From the NCBI RefSeq assembly GCF_018687675.1, contig NZ_CP061302.1:310001-374000 (forward strand): a stretch of 64,000 nt of DNA, written 5' to 3'. Positions 33,522-41,550 of the stretch are shown here, piece by piece. The DNA is from Polynucleobacter sp. MG-Unter2-18. Lineage in GTDB: Bacteria > Pseudomonadota > Gammaproteobacteria > Burkholderiales > Burkholderiaceae. The notes beneath the pieces are model-generated. The model had not been told where the DNA came from, searched no databases, and worked only from the letters and a program-made list of their open reading frames with translations. Every line of letters starts with the position of its first letter. Position 1 is the first letter of the stretch. Position numbers and translations under genes: made by a program.

Positions 33522-35450
33522 ATGAAATCGAAGTCTCTATTACCTCTATTAATTGCAATTGTTGGCTTATTCAGCCTGCCTTTATTTATCAGTAATCCGT
33601 ATTACATTCACTTGATAGAAACAATTCTGATCTACACGATTCTGTTGTATGGCTTAGACATTGTGGTGGGTTACGTTGGTCAAGTCTCCTTGGGTCATGC
33701 TGCATTGTTCGGAATTGGCTCATACACCGCAGGTGTATTGTTCTTCCATTTCGGTACTCCGATCTGGGTGACCTTGCCAGCAGCAATCGTGGTGACATCG
33801 ATCTTTGGTGGAATCCTAGCTCTTCCTGCCCTGAAGGTCATTGGACCTTACTTGGCGATGGTGACCTTGGCATTTGGAACCATTACCCAGATCTTAATTA
33901 ACGAAATGACATGGCTCACAGAAGGTCCATTAGGAATCAAAATTCCTAAGCCAGATCTGATGGGTGCTCCGATGTCAAAGGCACAGTTTTTCTGGTTGGT
34001 CTGTATCGTTCTGATTATTGCCTTGGTGGTAGTCGACCGTTTTGTTAAATCGCAGATGGGTCGTGCTTTTGAGGCATTACGTGATAGTCCTGTAGCTTGT
34101 GACTGTATGGGTGTTTCCGTTTACCGCTACAAAGTAATTGCGTTTGTGATTAGTGCTGGCTTCGCTGGTTTGGCTGGTTGCTTGTATGCCTATTCGGAGC
34201 AATACATCTCTCCTAATACCTACAACAATGAATTAGCTGTTCTTTTCTTGTTGGCAGTCATTATGGGTGGTCGTAAGTCTCGTTTGGGCGCATTACTAGG
34301 CGCGGCAATTATTGTTCTGTTACCTAAACTCCTCGACGATATTAATTTATTCCGTATTGTTGCTAGTACGATTGCGGTTGTAGTTGCAGTCGGTGCGGCT
34401 ATGGCGCTCTCTAAGAAAGTCACAACACCAAGACGCGTAATGGTGCCATTGGCAGGAGTGGTTGGTCTGGCAGCATTCTCATTCTGGTTAGACAGAATCT
34501 CCGATTGGCGCTTGAGTATTTTCGGCTTCATGATTTTGTTGGTGGTGTATTACCTGCAAAACGGTATCGTTGGTTTTGCGAAGAGCTTCTACCAATCTAT
34601 CGCCGGCAAAACAGTCACTACTCGTGGTGAAAAAGCAGATGAAATTGATGATTCAATCAGCTTCATTAGTGCGGTTAACAATCAAAATGCCGGTACTGAG
34701 CTTCTTAAAGTTGACTCTGTACTGATGCAGTTTGGTGGTTTGAAGGCCTTAAACAACGTTGACCTCAGTATTAAGCGCGGCACTATTCATGGTTTGATTG
34801 GACCTAATGGTTCCGGTAAGAGCACCATGATGAACGTTCTTACTGGCATCTATCAGCCTACAGCTGGTAACGTGCTCTATGCTGGCCAGAGCGTAGTTGG
34901 TCGCACTTCCTCAGATATTGCTTTGTCTGGTATTGCACGTACATTCCAAAACGTACAGCTCTTTGGTGAGATGACTGCCATCCAAAATATTTTGGTTGGA
35001 CTGCATCACACCTTTAAGTCCAATATGTTAGAGATTGCGCTGCACTTGCCACGCTACAAAAAGGAATCACAAGAGGCGCATGCTCGTGCAATGGCCTTGC
35101 TAAAGTTTGTTGGCTTGGAGGATTTTGCGAATGAAGAGGCGCGTAACTTGCCATACGGTAAACAGCGCTCTTTAGAAATCGCCCGTGCCTTGGCTTTAGA
35201 TCCAGAGTTGCTCTTGTTAGATGAGCCGGCAGCTGGTTTGACAGCCCCAGACATTAAAGAACTCATGCGCATTATTCGCAAGATCCGCGATAGCGGTATT
35301 ACCTTCATCCTGATTGAGCATCACATGGATGTGGTGATGTCAGTGTGCGATACCGTTTCTGTATTGGACTTCGGTCAGAAGATTGCAGAAGGTAAACCAG
35401 CTGAAGTTCAGGCAGACGAGAAGGTGATTCATGCCTACTTGGGTACTTAA
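33522..35450 (+). CDS. LivM-LivG fusion: ABC permease plus ATPase
   Basis: A 642-residue protein. Residues 1 to about 360 are a LivM permease (YGLDIVVGYVGQVSLGHAAL, ALRDSPVACDCMGVSVYRYK). From about 395 a LivG ATPase follows: Walker A GPNGSGKST from Gly427, signature NLPYGKQRSLEIARAL, Walker B LLLLDEPAAGL with Asp567, and EHHMDVVMSVCDTVSVLDFG. Such fusions are known in this family. The linker is polar (about 361-394). It couples with LivH and LivF. Confidence 0.93.
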   Translation: MKSKSLLPLLIAIVGLFSLPLFISNPYYIHLIETILIYTILLYGLDIVVGYVGQVSLGHAALFGIGSYTAGVLFFHFGTPIWVTLPAAIVVTSIFGGILALPALKVIGPYLAMVTLAFGTITQILINEMTWLTEGPLGIKIPKPDLMGAPMSKAQFFWLVCIVLIIALVVVDRFVKSQMGRAFEALRDSPVACDCMGVSVYRYKVIAFVISAGFAGLAGCLYAYSEQYISPNTYNNELAVLFLLAVIMGGRKSRLGALLGAAIIVLLPKLLDDINLFRIVASTIAVVVAVGAAMALSKKVTTPRRVMVPLAGVVGLAAFSFWLDRISDWRLSIFGFMILLVVYYLQNGIVGFAKSFYQSIAGKTVTTRGEKADEIDDSISFISAVNNQNAGTELLKVDSVLMQFGGLKALNNVDLSIKRGTIHGLIGPNGSGKSTMMNVLTGIYQPTAGNVLYAGQSVVGRTSSDIALSGIARTFQNVQLFGEMTAIQNILVGLHHTFKSNMLEIALHLPRYKKESQEAHARAMALLKFVGLEDFANEEARNLPYGKQRSLEIARALALDPELLLLDEPAAGLTAPDIKELMRIIRKIRDSGITFILIEHHMDVVMSVCDTVSVLDFGQKIAEGKPAEVQADEKVIHAYLGT

Positions 35451-35481
35451 TCACTAGAACTATATTGAATCGGTAAATACC

Positions 35482-36210
35482 ATGTTATCTATTAAGAATC
35501 TTGAAGCAGGCTACGGCAAAGTAAAAGTTCTGCACGGCATCAATATTGATGTTCCTAAGGGACAAGTCATTACTTTGATTGGGTCAAACGGCGCTGGTAA
35601 AACAACTACGATGCGCGCAATTACCGGCATGATTAAGCCAACTAGCGGTGAAGTTACCTTAGGTGGCGAAAAAATTGATGGTTACGACTCTCATAAAATC
35701 GCACGTCTTGGTTTGGCGCATAGTCCAGAAGGTCGTCGTGTATTTACGACGATGTCTGTGAATGACAATCTCCTGTTAGGCGCATTTCCGCGTTTTACAG
35801 GTAGCCGTCCAAAAGGCGACATTAAGAACGATCTCGAGAGATCTCTAGAAATGTTCCCGCGCTTAAAAGAGCGTCGCAATCAATTGGCTGGAACATTGTC
35901 AGGTGGTGAGCAACAGATGTTAGCAATGGCTCGTGCCGTGATGCTCAATCCAGAGATCATTCTCTTGGATGAGCCTTCAATGGGCTTGGCACCAATTTTG
36001 GTTGAGGAAGTTTTCAGAATTATTTCTAATCTCAAATCACAGGGTGTAACGATGTTATTGGTTGAGCAGTTTGCTGCCGCAGCCTTGAACGTTGCTGACT
36101 ATGGCTATGTGCTTGAGAACGGTAAGATTGCAACGCATGGTCCGGCGGAAAAGTTGAAGGATGATCCTGCTGTGAAGGCTGCTTACTTAGGTGGTGCTAG
36201 CAGTCACTAA
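35482..36210 (+). CDS. livF: ABC transporter ATPase, LivF family
   Basis: A 242-residue ATPase. Walker A GSNGAGKTT, signature LSGGEQQMLAMARAVM, Walker B IILLDEPSMGLAP and the LivF-type PEGRRVFTTMSVNDNLLLGA are all present. It forms the nucleotide-binding pair with the ATPase half of the upstream fusion. Last gene of the importer operon; a terminator hairpin follows. Confidence 0.94.
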   Translation: MLSIKNLEAGYGKVKVLHGINIDVPKGQVITLIGSNGAGKTTTMRAITGMIKPTSGEVTLGGEKIDGYDSHKIARLGLAHSPEGRRVFTTMSVNDNLLLGAFPRFTGSRPKGDIKNDLERSLEMFPRLKERRNQLAGTLSGGEQQMLAMARAVMLNPEIILLDEPSMGLAPILVEEVFRIISNLKSQGVTMLLVEQFAAAALNVADYGYVLENGKIATHGPAEKLKDDPAVKAAYLGGASSH

Positions 36211-36232
36211 CATTCAGTGGTACCGTGTTTTC

Positions 36233-36256
36233 AAAGGCCCTCGAATGAGGGCCTTT
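36233..36256 (+). terminator. Rho-independent terminator after livF
   Basis: AAAGGCCCTC and its exact complement GAGGGCCTTT flank a GAAT loop, followed by TCT. It lies 23 bases after the livF stop. Confidence 0.8.
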
Positions 36257-36313
36257 TCTATTGGAGGGTAAATCAGCTCTGTAACTTTCTGGTTTTAAAT
36301 CAGTAAGGCGGCC

Positions 36314-37138
36314 TCACAGATTCAAACTGAGTACGCCTTTAATCAATAAGCTCACTGCAATCACTAAAGTGAAGATTGAAAAAATGAGCTGGGTATATGA
36401 ACCACTTAATTTTTTACCCAGTAGCTGTCCAATCAATAGTCCACCCAAAGCCGCGAGCGCAAAAGGTGCGGCAACTAAGATATTTAAGCTACCACTAGCT
36501 GCCGAGAATATTGCTCCGCCACCAGTGATGATGGCGAGCACTCCCAGCGAGGTAGCAACGATTGATTTGATAGGTAGATCGGTATAGCGCGTCAGTGCAG
36601 GTACGATGATGAAGCCACCCCCAACACCAAGTAGGCCAGATAGAAAGCCTGCAACACTACCGGCGAGCATGAGGGCACGAGCACAAGGTAGTGTCCATTG
36701 GAGTTTCCCAATAGCAGGGTTGATGAGGCAAGGTGGGGGCTTTCTATTTTCCTCAGGGATGCCCTTAATCTGATTGCGTGCCTGGCTCAACAAACGAATA
36801 GCAACATATAACAATATGCAGCTAAACAGGATCTGCAAAGGCGCATTTGGAATCTGAGGCGCAAGCCAAAGTCCCAGTGGAGAGAGCGCTAAACCAAAGA
36901 TCGCTATAAAGCCTGCTGCTTTATAGCGCAAGATCTTATTTTTGAGTCCCAGAATGGCGCCAATAGTAGAAGCTAGGGCTACGGCACATAGAGCGATTGG
37001 AGCTGCCTCTGCAATGGGTAGGCCTAGGAAGAAAACTAATAGCGGTACAGATAAAATCCCACCCCCCGCTCCAGTGAGACCCATGAGGATACCTACAAGT
37101 ATTCCTAGTGCTGGGCTGATGAGGGTTGAGTAATCCAT
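36314..37138 (-). CDS. sulfite exporter TauE/SafE family protein
   Basis: A 274-residue membrane protein with about eight helices in two repeats, each with the GLTGAGGGILSVPLL / GLLGVGGGFIIVPAL motif. TauE/SafE proteins export sulfite or sulfonates. It is transcribed divergently from a persulfide dioxygenase-like gene and an ArsR-type regulator, so removal of sulfite made from persulfide is the likely job. Confidence 0.88.
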   Translation of the reverse strand: MDYSTLISPALGILVGILMGLTGAGGGILSVPLLVFFLGLPIAEAAPIALCAVALASTIGAILGLKNKILRYKAAGFIAIFGLALSPLGLWLAPQIPNAPLQILFSCILLYVAIRLLSQARNQIKGIPEENRKPPPCLINPAIGKLQWTLPCARALMLAGSVAGFLSGLLGVGGGFIIVPALTRYTDLPIKSIVATSLGVLAIITGGGAIFSAASGSLNILVAAPFALAALGGLLIGQLLGKKLSGSYTQLIFSIFTLVIAVSLLIKGVLSLNL

Positions 37139-37204
37139 TGCAATTTATTTTATATTAATATAGTATATAAATATATATATTATTTATGCATCCGAAAGAA
37201 TCAT
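37139..37204. promoter_or_regulatory. divergent A+T-rich operator region of the sulfur module
   Basis: The gap between the exporter and the MBL gene contains the perfect palindrome TATATTAATATA (37151-37162) and an (AT)5 run (37171-37180). It is the likely binding region of the ArsR/BigR-type regulator encoded at 38085, controlling both directions. No base-level footprint can be inferred. Confidence 0.5.
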
Positions 37205-38077
37205 TTGACTACAAAGCCCACCCCCTTGATTAAAGACTTTTTTGACCCAGAAACATGGACTTATACCTATGTGGTCTATGAGCGTGAGGGGGCTCCTTGC
37301 GCCATTATTGATTCTGTCTTGAACTATGACCCTAAATCAGGGAGAACTAGTACCAAGTCTGCTGACGAGGTGATTGCATTTGTAAAGGCACACCAACTCC
37401 AAGTGGATTGGATCTTAGAGACTCATGCTCATGCAGATCATTTAACGGCTGCCCCATACTTGCAAAGCCACCTTGGCGGTAAGTTGGTGATTGGGGATCA
37501 CATTACCAATGTGCAGGAAGTATTTAAAGGCGTCTTTAACCTAGATGATACCTTTAAGGCAGATGGAGCTCAATTTGACCACTTGTTGAAAGAGGGTGAG
37601 TCACTCGCATTCGGCAACCTTTCCTTAAAAGCACTCTTTGTGCCAGGGCATACGCCAGCTTGTATGGCTTATGAAATCGGTGACGCTATCTTTGTGGGCG
37701 ATACCCTATTTATGCCAGATGTTGGCACAGCCCGTTGTGATTTTCCTGGCGGTGATGCTCAGACGCTCTATCGATCTATTCAAAAGATTTTGTCTTATCC
37801 TGGTCAAACCAAGTTGTATATGTGTCATGACTACCCACCCAACAATCGGCCTGCGACTGGAGTGAGTACGGTTGCTGATGAGAAAGCAAATAATATTCAT
37901 GTGCATGATGGTGTGACTGAAGCGCAATTTGTTCAAATGCGGACTACACGAGACAACACATTAGAGATGCCAACACTAATTTTGCCTTCCATTCAGGTCA
38001 ATATACGAGCTGGACATTTTCCTGAGGCTGAAAGCAATGGAGTTTCATATTTAAAAATTCCATTAAATGCACTCTGA
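37205..38077 (+). CDS. MBL-fold persulfide dioxygenase-like protein (Blh type)
   Basis: A 290-residue metallo-beta-lactamase-fold protein. ETHAHADHLTAAPYLQ is the HxHxDH metal site; GHTPACMAYEIGDAIFVGDT and MCHDYPPN supply the further His and Asp. The arrangement matches the ETHE1/Blh branch, which oxidises glutathione persulfide to sulfite. The start is TTG 37205, with no closer ATG. Its stop overlaps an ATG of the regulator frame. Exporter, dioxygenase and regulator form a sulfide-detoxification module. Confidence 0.85.
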   Translation: MTTKPTPLIKDFFDPETWTYTYVVYEREGAPCAIIDSVLNYDPKSGRTSTKSADEVIAFVKAHQLQVDWILETHAHADHLTAAPYLQSHLGGKLVIGDHITNVQEVFKGVFNLDDTFKADGAQFDHLLKEGESLAFGNLSLKALFVPGHTPACMAYEIGDAIFVGDTLFMPDVGTARCDFPGGDAQTLYRSIQKILSYPGQTKLYMCHDYPPNNRPATGVSTVADEKANNIHVHDGVTEAQFVQMRTTRDNTLEMPTLILPSIQVNIRAGHFPEAESNGVSYLKIPLNAL

Positions 38078-38084
38078 ACGAAGA

Positions 38085-38408
38085 ATGACAATGAATATGC
38101 CTATCTCTAAAGCAGGGTTAAAGAAGATGCAGTCAGCTGCAGATGATGCCTGCAAGCTCATGAAGGTCTTATCCAACCGAGATCGCATGATGCTCTTATG
38201 TGAAATCGGGCAAGCAGAAAAATGTGTTGGTGAGTTAGAGGCTGCATTAGATTTACATCAGCCAACTCTTTCGCAGCAACTTACCGTGTTGCGCAAGGAA
38301 AAGCTAGTTAAAACACGAAGAGAGGGTAAGCAAATTTATTACACCCTATCTAGTGAGGTTGCTGTCGCAGTAATGAGTTTGCTCTATAAGCATTACTGTA
38401 AGAAGTAA
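38085..38408 (+). CDS. ArsR-family regulator, BigR/SqrR-like persulfide sensor
   Basis: A 107-residue winged-helix repressor. LMKVLSNRDRMMLLCEIGQA, CVGELEAALDLHQPTLSQQL and TRREGKQIYYTLS are ArsR motifs. Two cysteines, one in MLLCEIG and one in HYCKK, lie 66 residues apart, the same spacing as the Cys42/Cys108 switch of BigR and Cys41/Cys107 of SqrR. A third Cys is in AEKCVGEL. An in-frame ATG at 38067 is an alternative start. It probably represses the divergent sulfur module until persulfide forms the Cys-Cys link. Confidence 0.87.
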   Translation: MTMNMPISKAGLKKMQSAADDACKLMKVLSNRDRMMLLCEIGQAEKCVGELEAALDLHQPTLSQQLTVLRKEKLVKTRREGKQIYYTLSSEVAVAVMSLLYKHYCKK

Positions 38409-38432
38409 TCAATTATTTTTAAAGGCAATGAC

Positions 38433-38855
38433 TCAATACGCCTTTTTAGAATAAATACCGTGTAGTAAAAAGATGGCCAAGAACGCAATACCAATCATCC
38501 AGTGTGTCGCAATGACCCCATCCCGAATTTCTGCAGGGCCGTAGTACAACAAGGCGCCCGATACTAATAAGATGGTTAAAAAAGCCAATTGACTCAAGCC
38601 ACTCCATAGCTTCCTCTTGGATTTGAGACCTGCTTTTAGATGAAAGGGTAAGGCTGAGCCTAGAGCTATCGAAGCTAATATGGCGGCAATGCCGTGCCAT
38701 GCCAATACTGAGTGAGCTCCGAAAATAGCCCTTTGAATTTGGAATTCATGGCCCAGTAAATACGCTGTCCCAGTGAGGGAGCAAATCAACATAGCAATTT
38801 GAACAAAGTATTTCTGCCATGCGGGCATTTTTCCAAGACGATTTGTATTTTTCAC
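38433..38855 (-). CDS. small His-rich membrane protein, cytochrome b-like (DUF4405-type)
   Basis: A 140-residue protein with four helices. Histidines lie in or near the helices (LLGHEF, GAHSVLAWHG, LPFHLKAG, ATHWMIGI, LLHGIYS), as in di-heme b-type quinol-linked proteins, so heme binding is plausible. GTG 38855 overlaps the apbE TGA in a GTGA; ATG 38828 is an alternative. It is the last gene of the unit with apbE, an FMN-binding protein and an outer-membrane protein, and may pass quinol electrons to the flavoprotein. Confidence 0.65.
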   Translation of the reverse strand: MKNTNRLGKMPAWQKYFVQIAMLICSLTGTAYLLGHEFQIQRAIFGAHSVLAWHGIAAILASIALGSALPFHLKAGLKSKRKLWSGLSQLAFLTILLVSGALLYYGPAEIRDGVIATHWMIGIAFLAIFLLHGIYSKKAY

Positions 38856-39679
38856 AGGTATTGAGTATTGGAGATGCGGATTGCTTGAGCAAAAAAATAA
38901 CTCAAGCAAGGATGGCGAGAATTTCCGGAAATACTCACTACCTTGGTTAAGGCATCTGCGTAGACACATCTACTGGCGATTACTGAGTAAGACCCTGAAA
39001 ACTCAATATGCTCTTGACTGATGGGGTGCACCATAAAACTTTTTGAACTGATATTGCGGTTTGCAAAGTAGAGACTGCTCGTAGCAATCGCACCTTCTGT
39101 CATGCTGCCGATCTGGAGGAGTTCATGTGGCTTTGATGGGTTACGGATGTGAATATCTTGGGAATGATCCCCGAATACACGGATATCCCCACCCGCGTTG
39201 ACTGATCCAGTTTGGATGCCGTTAGCGATTAATGTTTCAACCGCTTTATCTACTGCGTACCCTTTGGCAATACCGCCAAGATCTAGACAAAGCGGTAGTG
39301 ATGATCGAACCGTGGATGGTTCAATAAATTGGAGATCTTCAATGCCCCCAAATGAGTAATCATTGAGATTGAAATGCCTAGGAAGTAGATCTGCTTCCAT
39401 CAGATGATGACCAACCCCACAATTAAATACTCCTTGGGATTGAAGGTAAACCTCCTTTGCTACCCCCAAAACTTCAGCCGTCCAGGGATGAATCCGAATA
39501 GTCTCTATATAGGATTTAGCGTTGATCTGGGAAAGCTCGCTATCAGGATTATGAAAATCCATCAGAGATTGCACTTGTTCAACGGCTAAAAAAGCCTCAT
39601 CTAGTGCTTTTAAAGGGGGTAATGGATCTTCAACCCTGATTTCTACGAAGGTGCCTAAGAGCGGTTTGCAGCGAATCAT
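38852..39679 (-). CDS. apbE: FAD:protein FMN transferase
   Basis: A 275-residue ApbE-type flavinyltransferase that links FMN from FAD to a Thr/Ser of a target protein. LDLGGIAKGYAVDKAVETL and GSVNAGGDIRVFG are the FAD/Mg2+ motifs, and the end has YADALTKVVSISG. The N-terminus begins directly with the core (CKPLLGTFVEIRVED), without the signal peptide or lipobox of most ApbE proteins. It overlaps the FMN-binding gene by four bases, making that protein the obvious target. Confidence 0.9.
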   Translation of the reverse strand: MIRCKPLLGTFVEIRVEDPLPPLKALDEAFLAVEQVQSLMDFHNPDSELSQINAKSYIETIRIHPWTAEVLGVAKEVYLQSQGVFNCGVGHHLMEADLLPRHFNLNDYSFGGIEDLQFIEPSTVRSSLPLCLDLGGIAKGYAVDKAVETLIANGIQTGSVNAGGDIRVFGDHSQDIHIRNPSKPHELLQIGSMTEGAIATSSLYFANRNISSKSFMVHPISQEHIEFSGSYSVIASRCVYADALTKVVSISGNSRHPCLSYFFAQAIRISNTQYL

Positions 39680-40236
39680 TTTGCTTTTAGGCTTAAGGTC
39701 TGATTTTTTAAAGCGATGTCATATAAGACTGCAACCCTCTTGACGCCATCTGTAAGGTGTTTGCAAGAGAGGGTGGCGCCACCAATATTCTGAATATCTT
39801 GATTGAGCTTGATAGGGTCTGCAGCCGTCTTTCCGATGAACTGTTTTCGCCAGTTGGCTTCTACAACTTCGTAGCCATAAGATTCAACATATTCCAGAAT
39901 CTCAATTCCAGTGACTGCACCCGATGGATTGAGTGCAACTGCGTAAGTAATCATTTCATGTTTACCGACAACCTCATCTACGATGAACCAACTCCCATCA
40001 GCCGCCCTCCAAATTCGATCTCCTTGAAAGGGGTGCCGAATACTGGAGTCTGAGCGCATTTTGTCTTGTAGTTCATCGGTGATGATGATGGGATTTTTAA
40101 TAAGCGGTTTATTAGGTATCAGTATCTTCTGGGCTTGTTCAACGGACACATAAATCTTGGCCTGGGTAATAATTGGTGTAGCTGCTATAGCTAGACCAAT
40201 CATGAATAGAGGGTTGGGTTTCCAGTTCATATTCAT
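39676..40236 (-). CDS. exported FMN-binding domain protein
   Basis: A 186-residue protein with a signal-like N-terminus (NPLFMIGLAIAATPIITQAK). The FMN-binding domain follows, with VVGKHEMITYAVALNPSGAV, GIEILEYVESYGYEV and the attachment motif GGATLSCKHLTDGV near the C-terminus; its Thr is the presumed FMN-linked residue. Such domains occur in NqrC, RnfG and NosR. ApbE follows at once. It should carry electrons outside the cytoplasmic membrane. Confidence 0.86.
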   Translation of the reverse strand: MNMNWKPNPLFMIGLAIAATPIITQAKIYVSVEQAQKILIPNKPLIKNPIIITDELQDKMRSDSSIRHPFQGDRIWRAADGSWFIVDEVVGKHEMITYAVALNPSGAVTGIEILEYVESYGYEVVEANWRKQFIGKTAADPIKLNQDIQNIGGATLSCKHLTDGVKRVAVLYDIALKNQTLSLKAK

Positions 40237-40240
40237 TTCT

Positions 40241-41155
40241 TTAGTTCAAAGGAAATCCAACTTTGACGATAAATTCGTTTACTGAATGGCTATCCCAAAC
40301 GCGAGCATTGGAGCATTCAGCTTCGCCGCCACCCATGCAAGTGCCGCCTTTGAGTTGATAACGCCAAGCGCCAGTAACCCACCAGTCTTTAGCGGCGTAG
40401 TGCATATTGGGCCCAACAAAAGTTGCACGTTGGACTTGATTGCGTAAATTTAATTCTGAATAGTCATTGTGGAAACGTGCCTCAACACCGGCGGACCATT
40501 TAGGTGCAAATCGATAGCTAGCGCCCACAAGGAAGTCGAGCATTGATTCTGGTACGTTGCCATTCTCGATAAACTTCAAGCGTTCATTGGCTACAACTAC
40601 GTTACCTGCCAAGACCAATCGATCATCAATGAAATTCGATTGCAAGAGTAAGCGGGCCTCAATTTCATCTTTGTTTCTGCCCCAGGTCGGCTCTAAATAC
40701 AGGCCCACACCCACTGGTGATGTCACTGGATTGCTTAGTCGATAAATGGCTTCTAAGGAGCCACCTTCAATACCGCTTTTCCTATAAGGAGTAGCGGGGT
40801 CGTGACTGGATGGCACGCCATAACCACCGGTGCAACTTGAGCTATCGCCACAGGCTTCTGGGTTGGTGTAATTCTGGTTTGCGCTGGTGTAGTAGGAATT
40901 GATATAGCCAGCAATTTGTAAATCATTGGTAAGGCCATACTCCAACTCAGTTCTAGCTGTCCACGCATCGTAGGTGCCGGCTGCTTGTTGTTTATTCAGT
41001 TGTAAGCGCTGCTCAAATTCAAGCTTTCCTTTGGGCTGGAGATCGAGGGTGTAAATCCAACCAAATACACCTTCACCCGCATTTGCGAATGAGAAGTGCA
41101 GGGCTGTAGCTAATAGGATGCTAAAGGCAACGAGTCTTTTGATAGTCATTTTCAT
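40241..41155 (-). CDS. outer-membrane beta-barrel-like protein, DUF6662-like
   Basis: A 304-residue exported protein. A signal peptide (LVAFSILLATALHFSFANAG) precedes alternating-pattern strands such as LEFEQRLQLNK, RTELEYGLTNDLQIAGYINS and KWSAGVEARFHNDYSEL, and the C-terminus ends EFIVKVGFPLN. It looks like a porin-like barrel; the DUF6662 label is from memory. It heads the unit with the FMN-binding protein and apbE, directly behind the Fur-box-like repeats, so iron limitation probably controls it. Confidence 0.7.
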   Translation of the reverse strand: MKMTIKRLVAFSILLATALHFSFANAGEGVFGWIYTLDLQPKGKLEFEQRLQLNKQQAAGTYDAWTARTELEYGLTNDLQIAGYINSYYTSANQNYTNPEACGDSSSCTGGYGVPSSHDPATPYRKSGIEGGSLEAIYRLSNPVTSPVGVGLYLEPTWGRNKDEIEARLLLQSNFIDDRLVLAGNVVVANERLKFIENGNVPESMLDFLVGASYRFAPKWSAGVEARFHNDYSELNLRNQVQRATFVGPNMHYAAKDWWVTGAWRYQLKGGTCMGGGEAECSNARVWDSHSVNEFIVKVGFPLN

Positions 41156-41184
41156 GGTCTAGTGGTCTGGTCAATAAAAGTAAA

Positions 41185-41233
41185 TGAGAATGATTCTCAA
41201 TATACAGTAAATGAGAATAATTCTCAATTGAGA
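41185..41233 (-). promoter_or_regulatory. tandem Fur-box-like palindromes
   Basis: TGAGAATGATTCTCA (41185-41199) and TGAGAATAATTCTCA (41212-41226) are two 6-3-6 palindromes 27 bases apart, each preceded by AA. A third overlapping palindrome TCTCAATTGAGA covers 41222-41233. The pattern matches the Fur consensus core (repeats of GATAAT/GAGAAT types). They lie 30-78 bases upstream of the minus-strand start at 41155. Confidence 0.78.
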
Positions 41234-41303
41234 GAATGACCCTGAGAGCTTTGGTGTTGAGTTTTTGTCTAGGAGCACTCACGAGCTTGTAGTATTTGGG
41301 TCT

Positions 41304-41546
41304 ATGGATTCTGAAGCCCTGGTGAAGCTGGTCACAATGAAGATGCCCTTCGGCAAACATGCTGGCCGAGCACTTGCAGATCTGCCTGGTAATTATTTGG
41401 CGTGGTTTGCGCGCGATGGATTTCCTAAGGGAGAGCTTGGGCAGTTGCTGGAGTTAATGCACACCCTGGATCACAATGGCTTGCGTGGATTACTAGGCCC
41501 CATCCAACGGGCTCATGGAATTGCTCCTCGCAATCGAGAGCAATAA
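41304..41546 (+). CDS. DUF3820 family protein
   Basis: An 80-residue protein. LVTMKMPFGKHAGRALADLP and NYLAWFARDGFPKGELGQLL are DUF3820 signatures. The function is not known. ATG 41304 is chosen where the homology begins. It ends four bases from the convergent nuclease gene. Confidence 0.82.
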   Translation: MDSEALVKLVTMKMPFGKHAGRALADLPGNYLAWFARDGFPKGELGQLLELMHTLDHNGLRGLLGPIQRAHGIAPRNREQ

Positions 41547-41550
41547 AGAT

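Noticed and set aside
41185..41233. OxyR or Zur sites instead of Fur boxes
   Set aside because: The 6-3-6 GAGAAT palindromes match Fur-type cores best, though Zur cannot be fully excluded by sequence alone.
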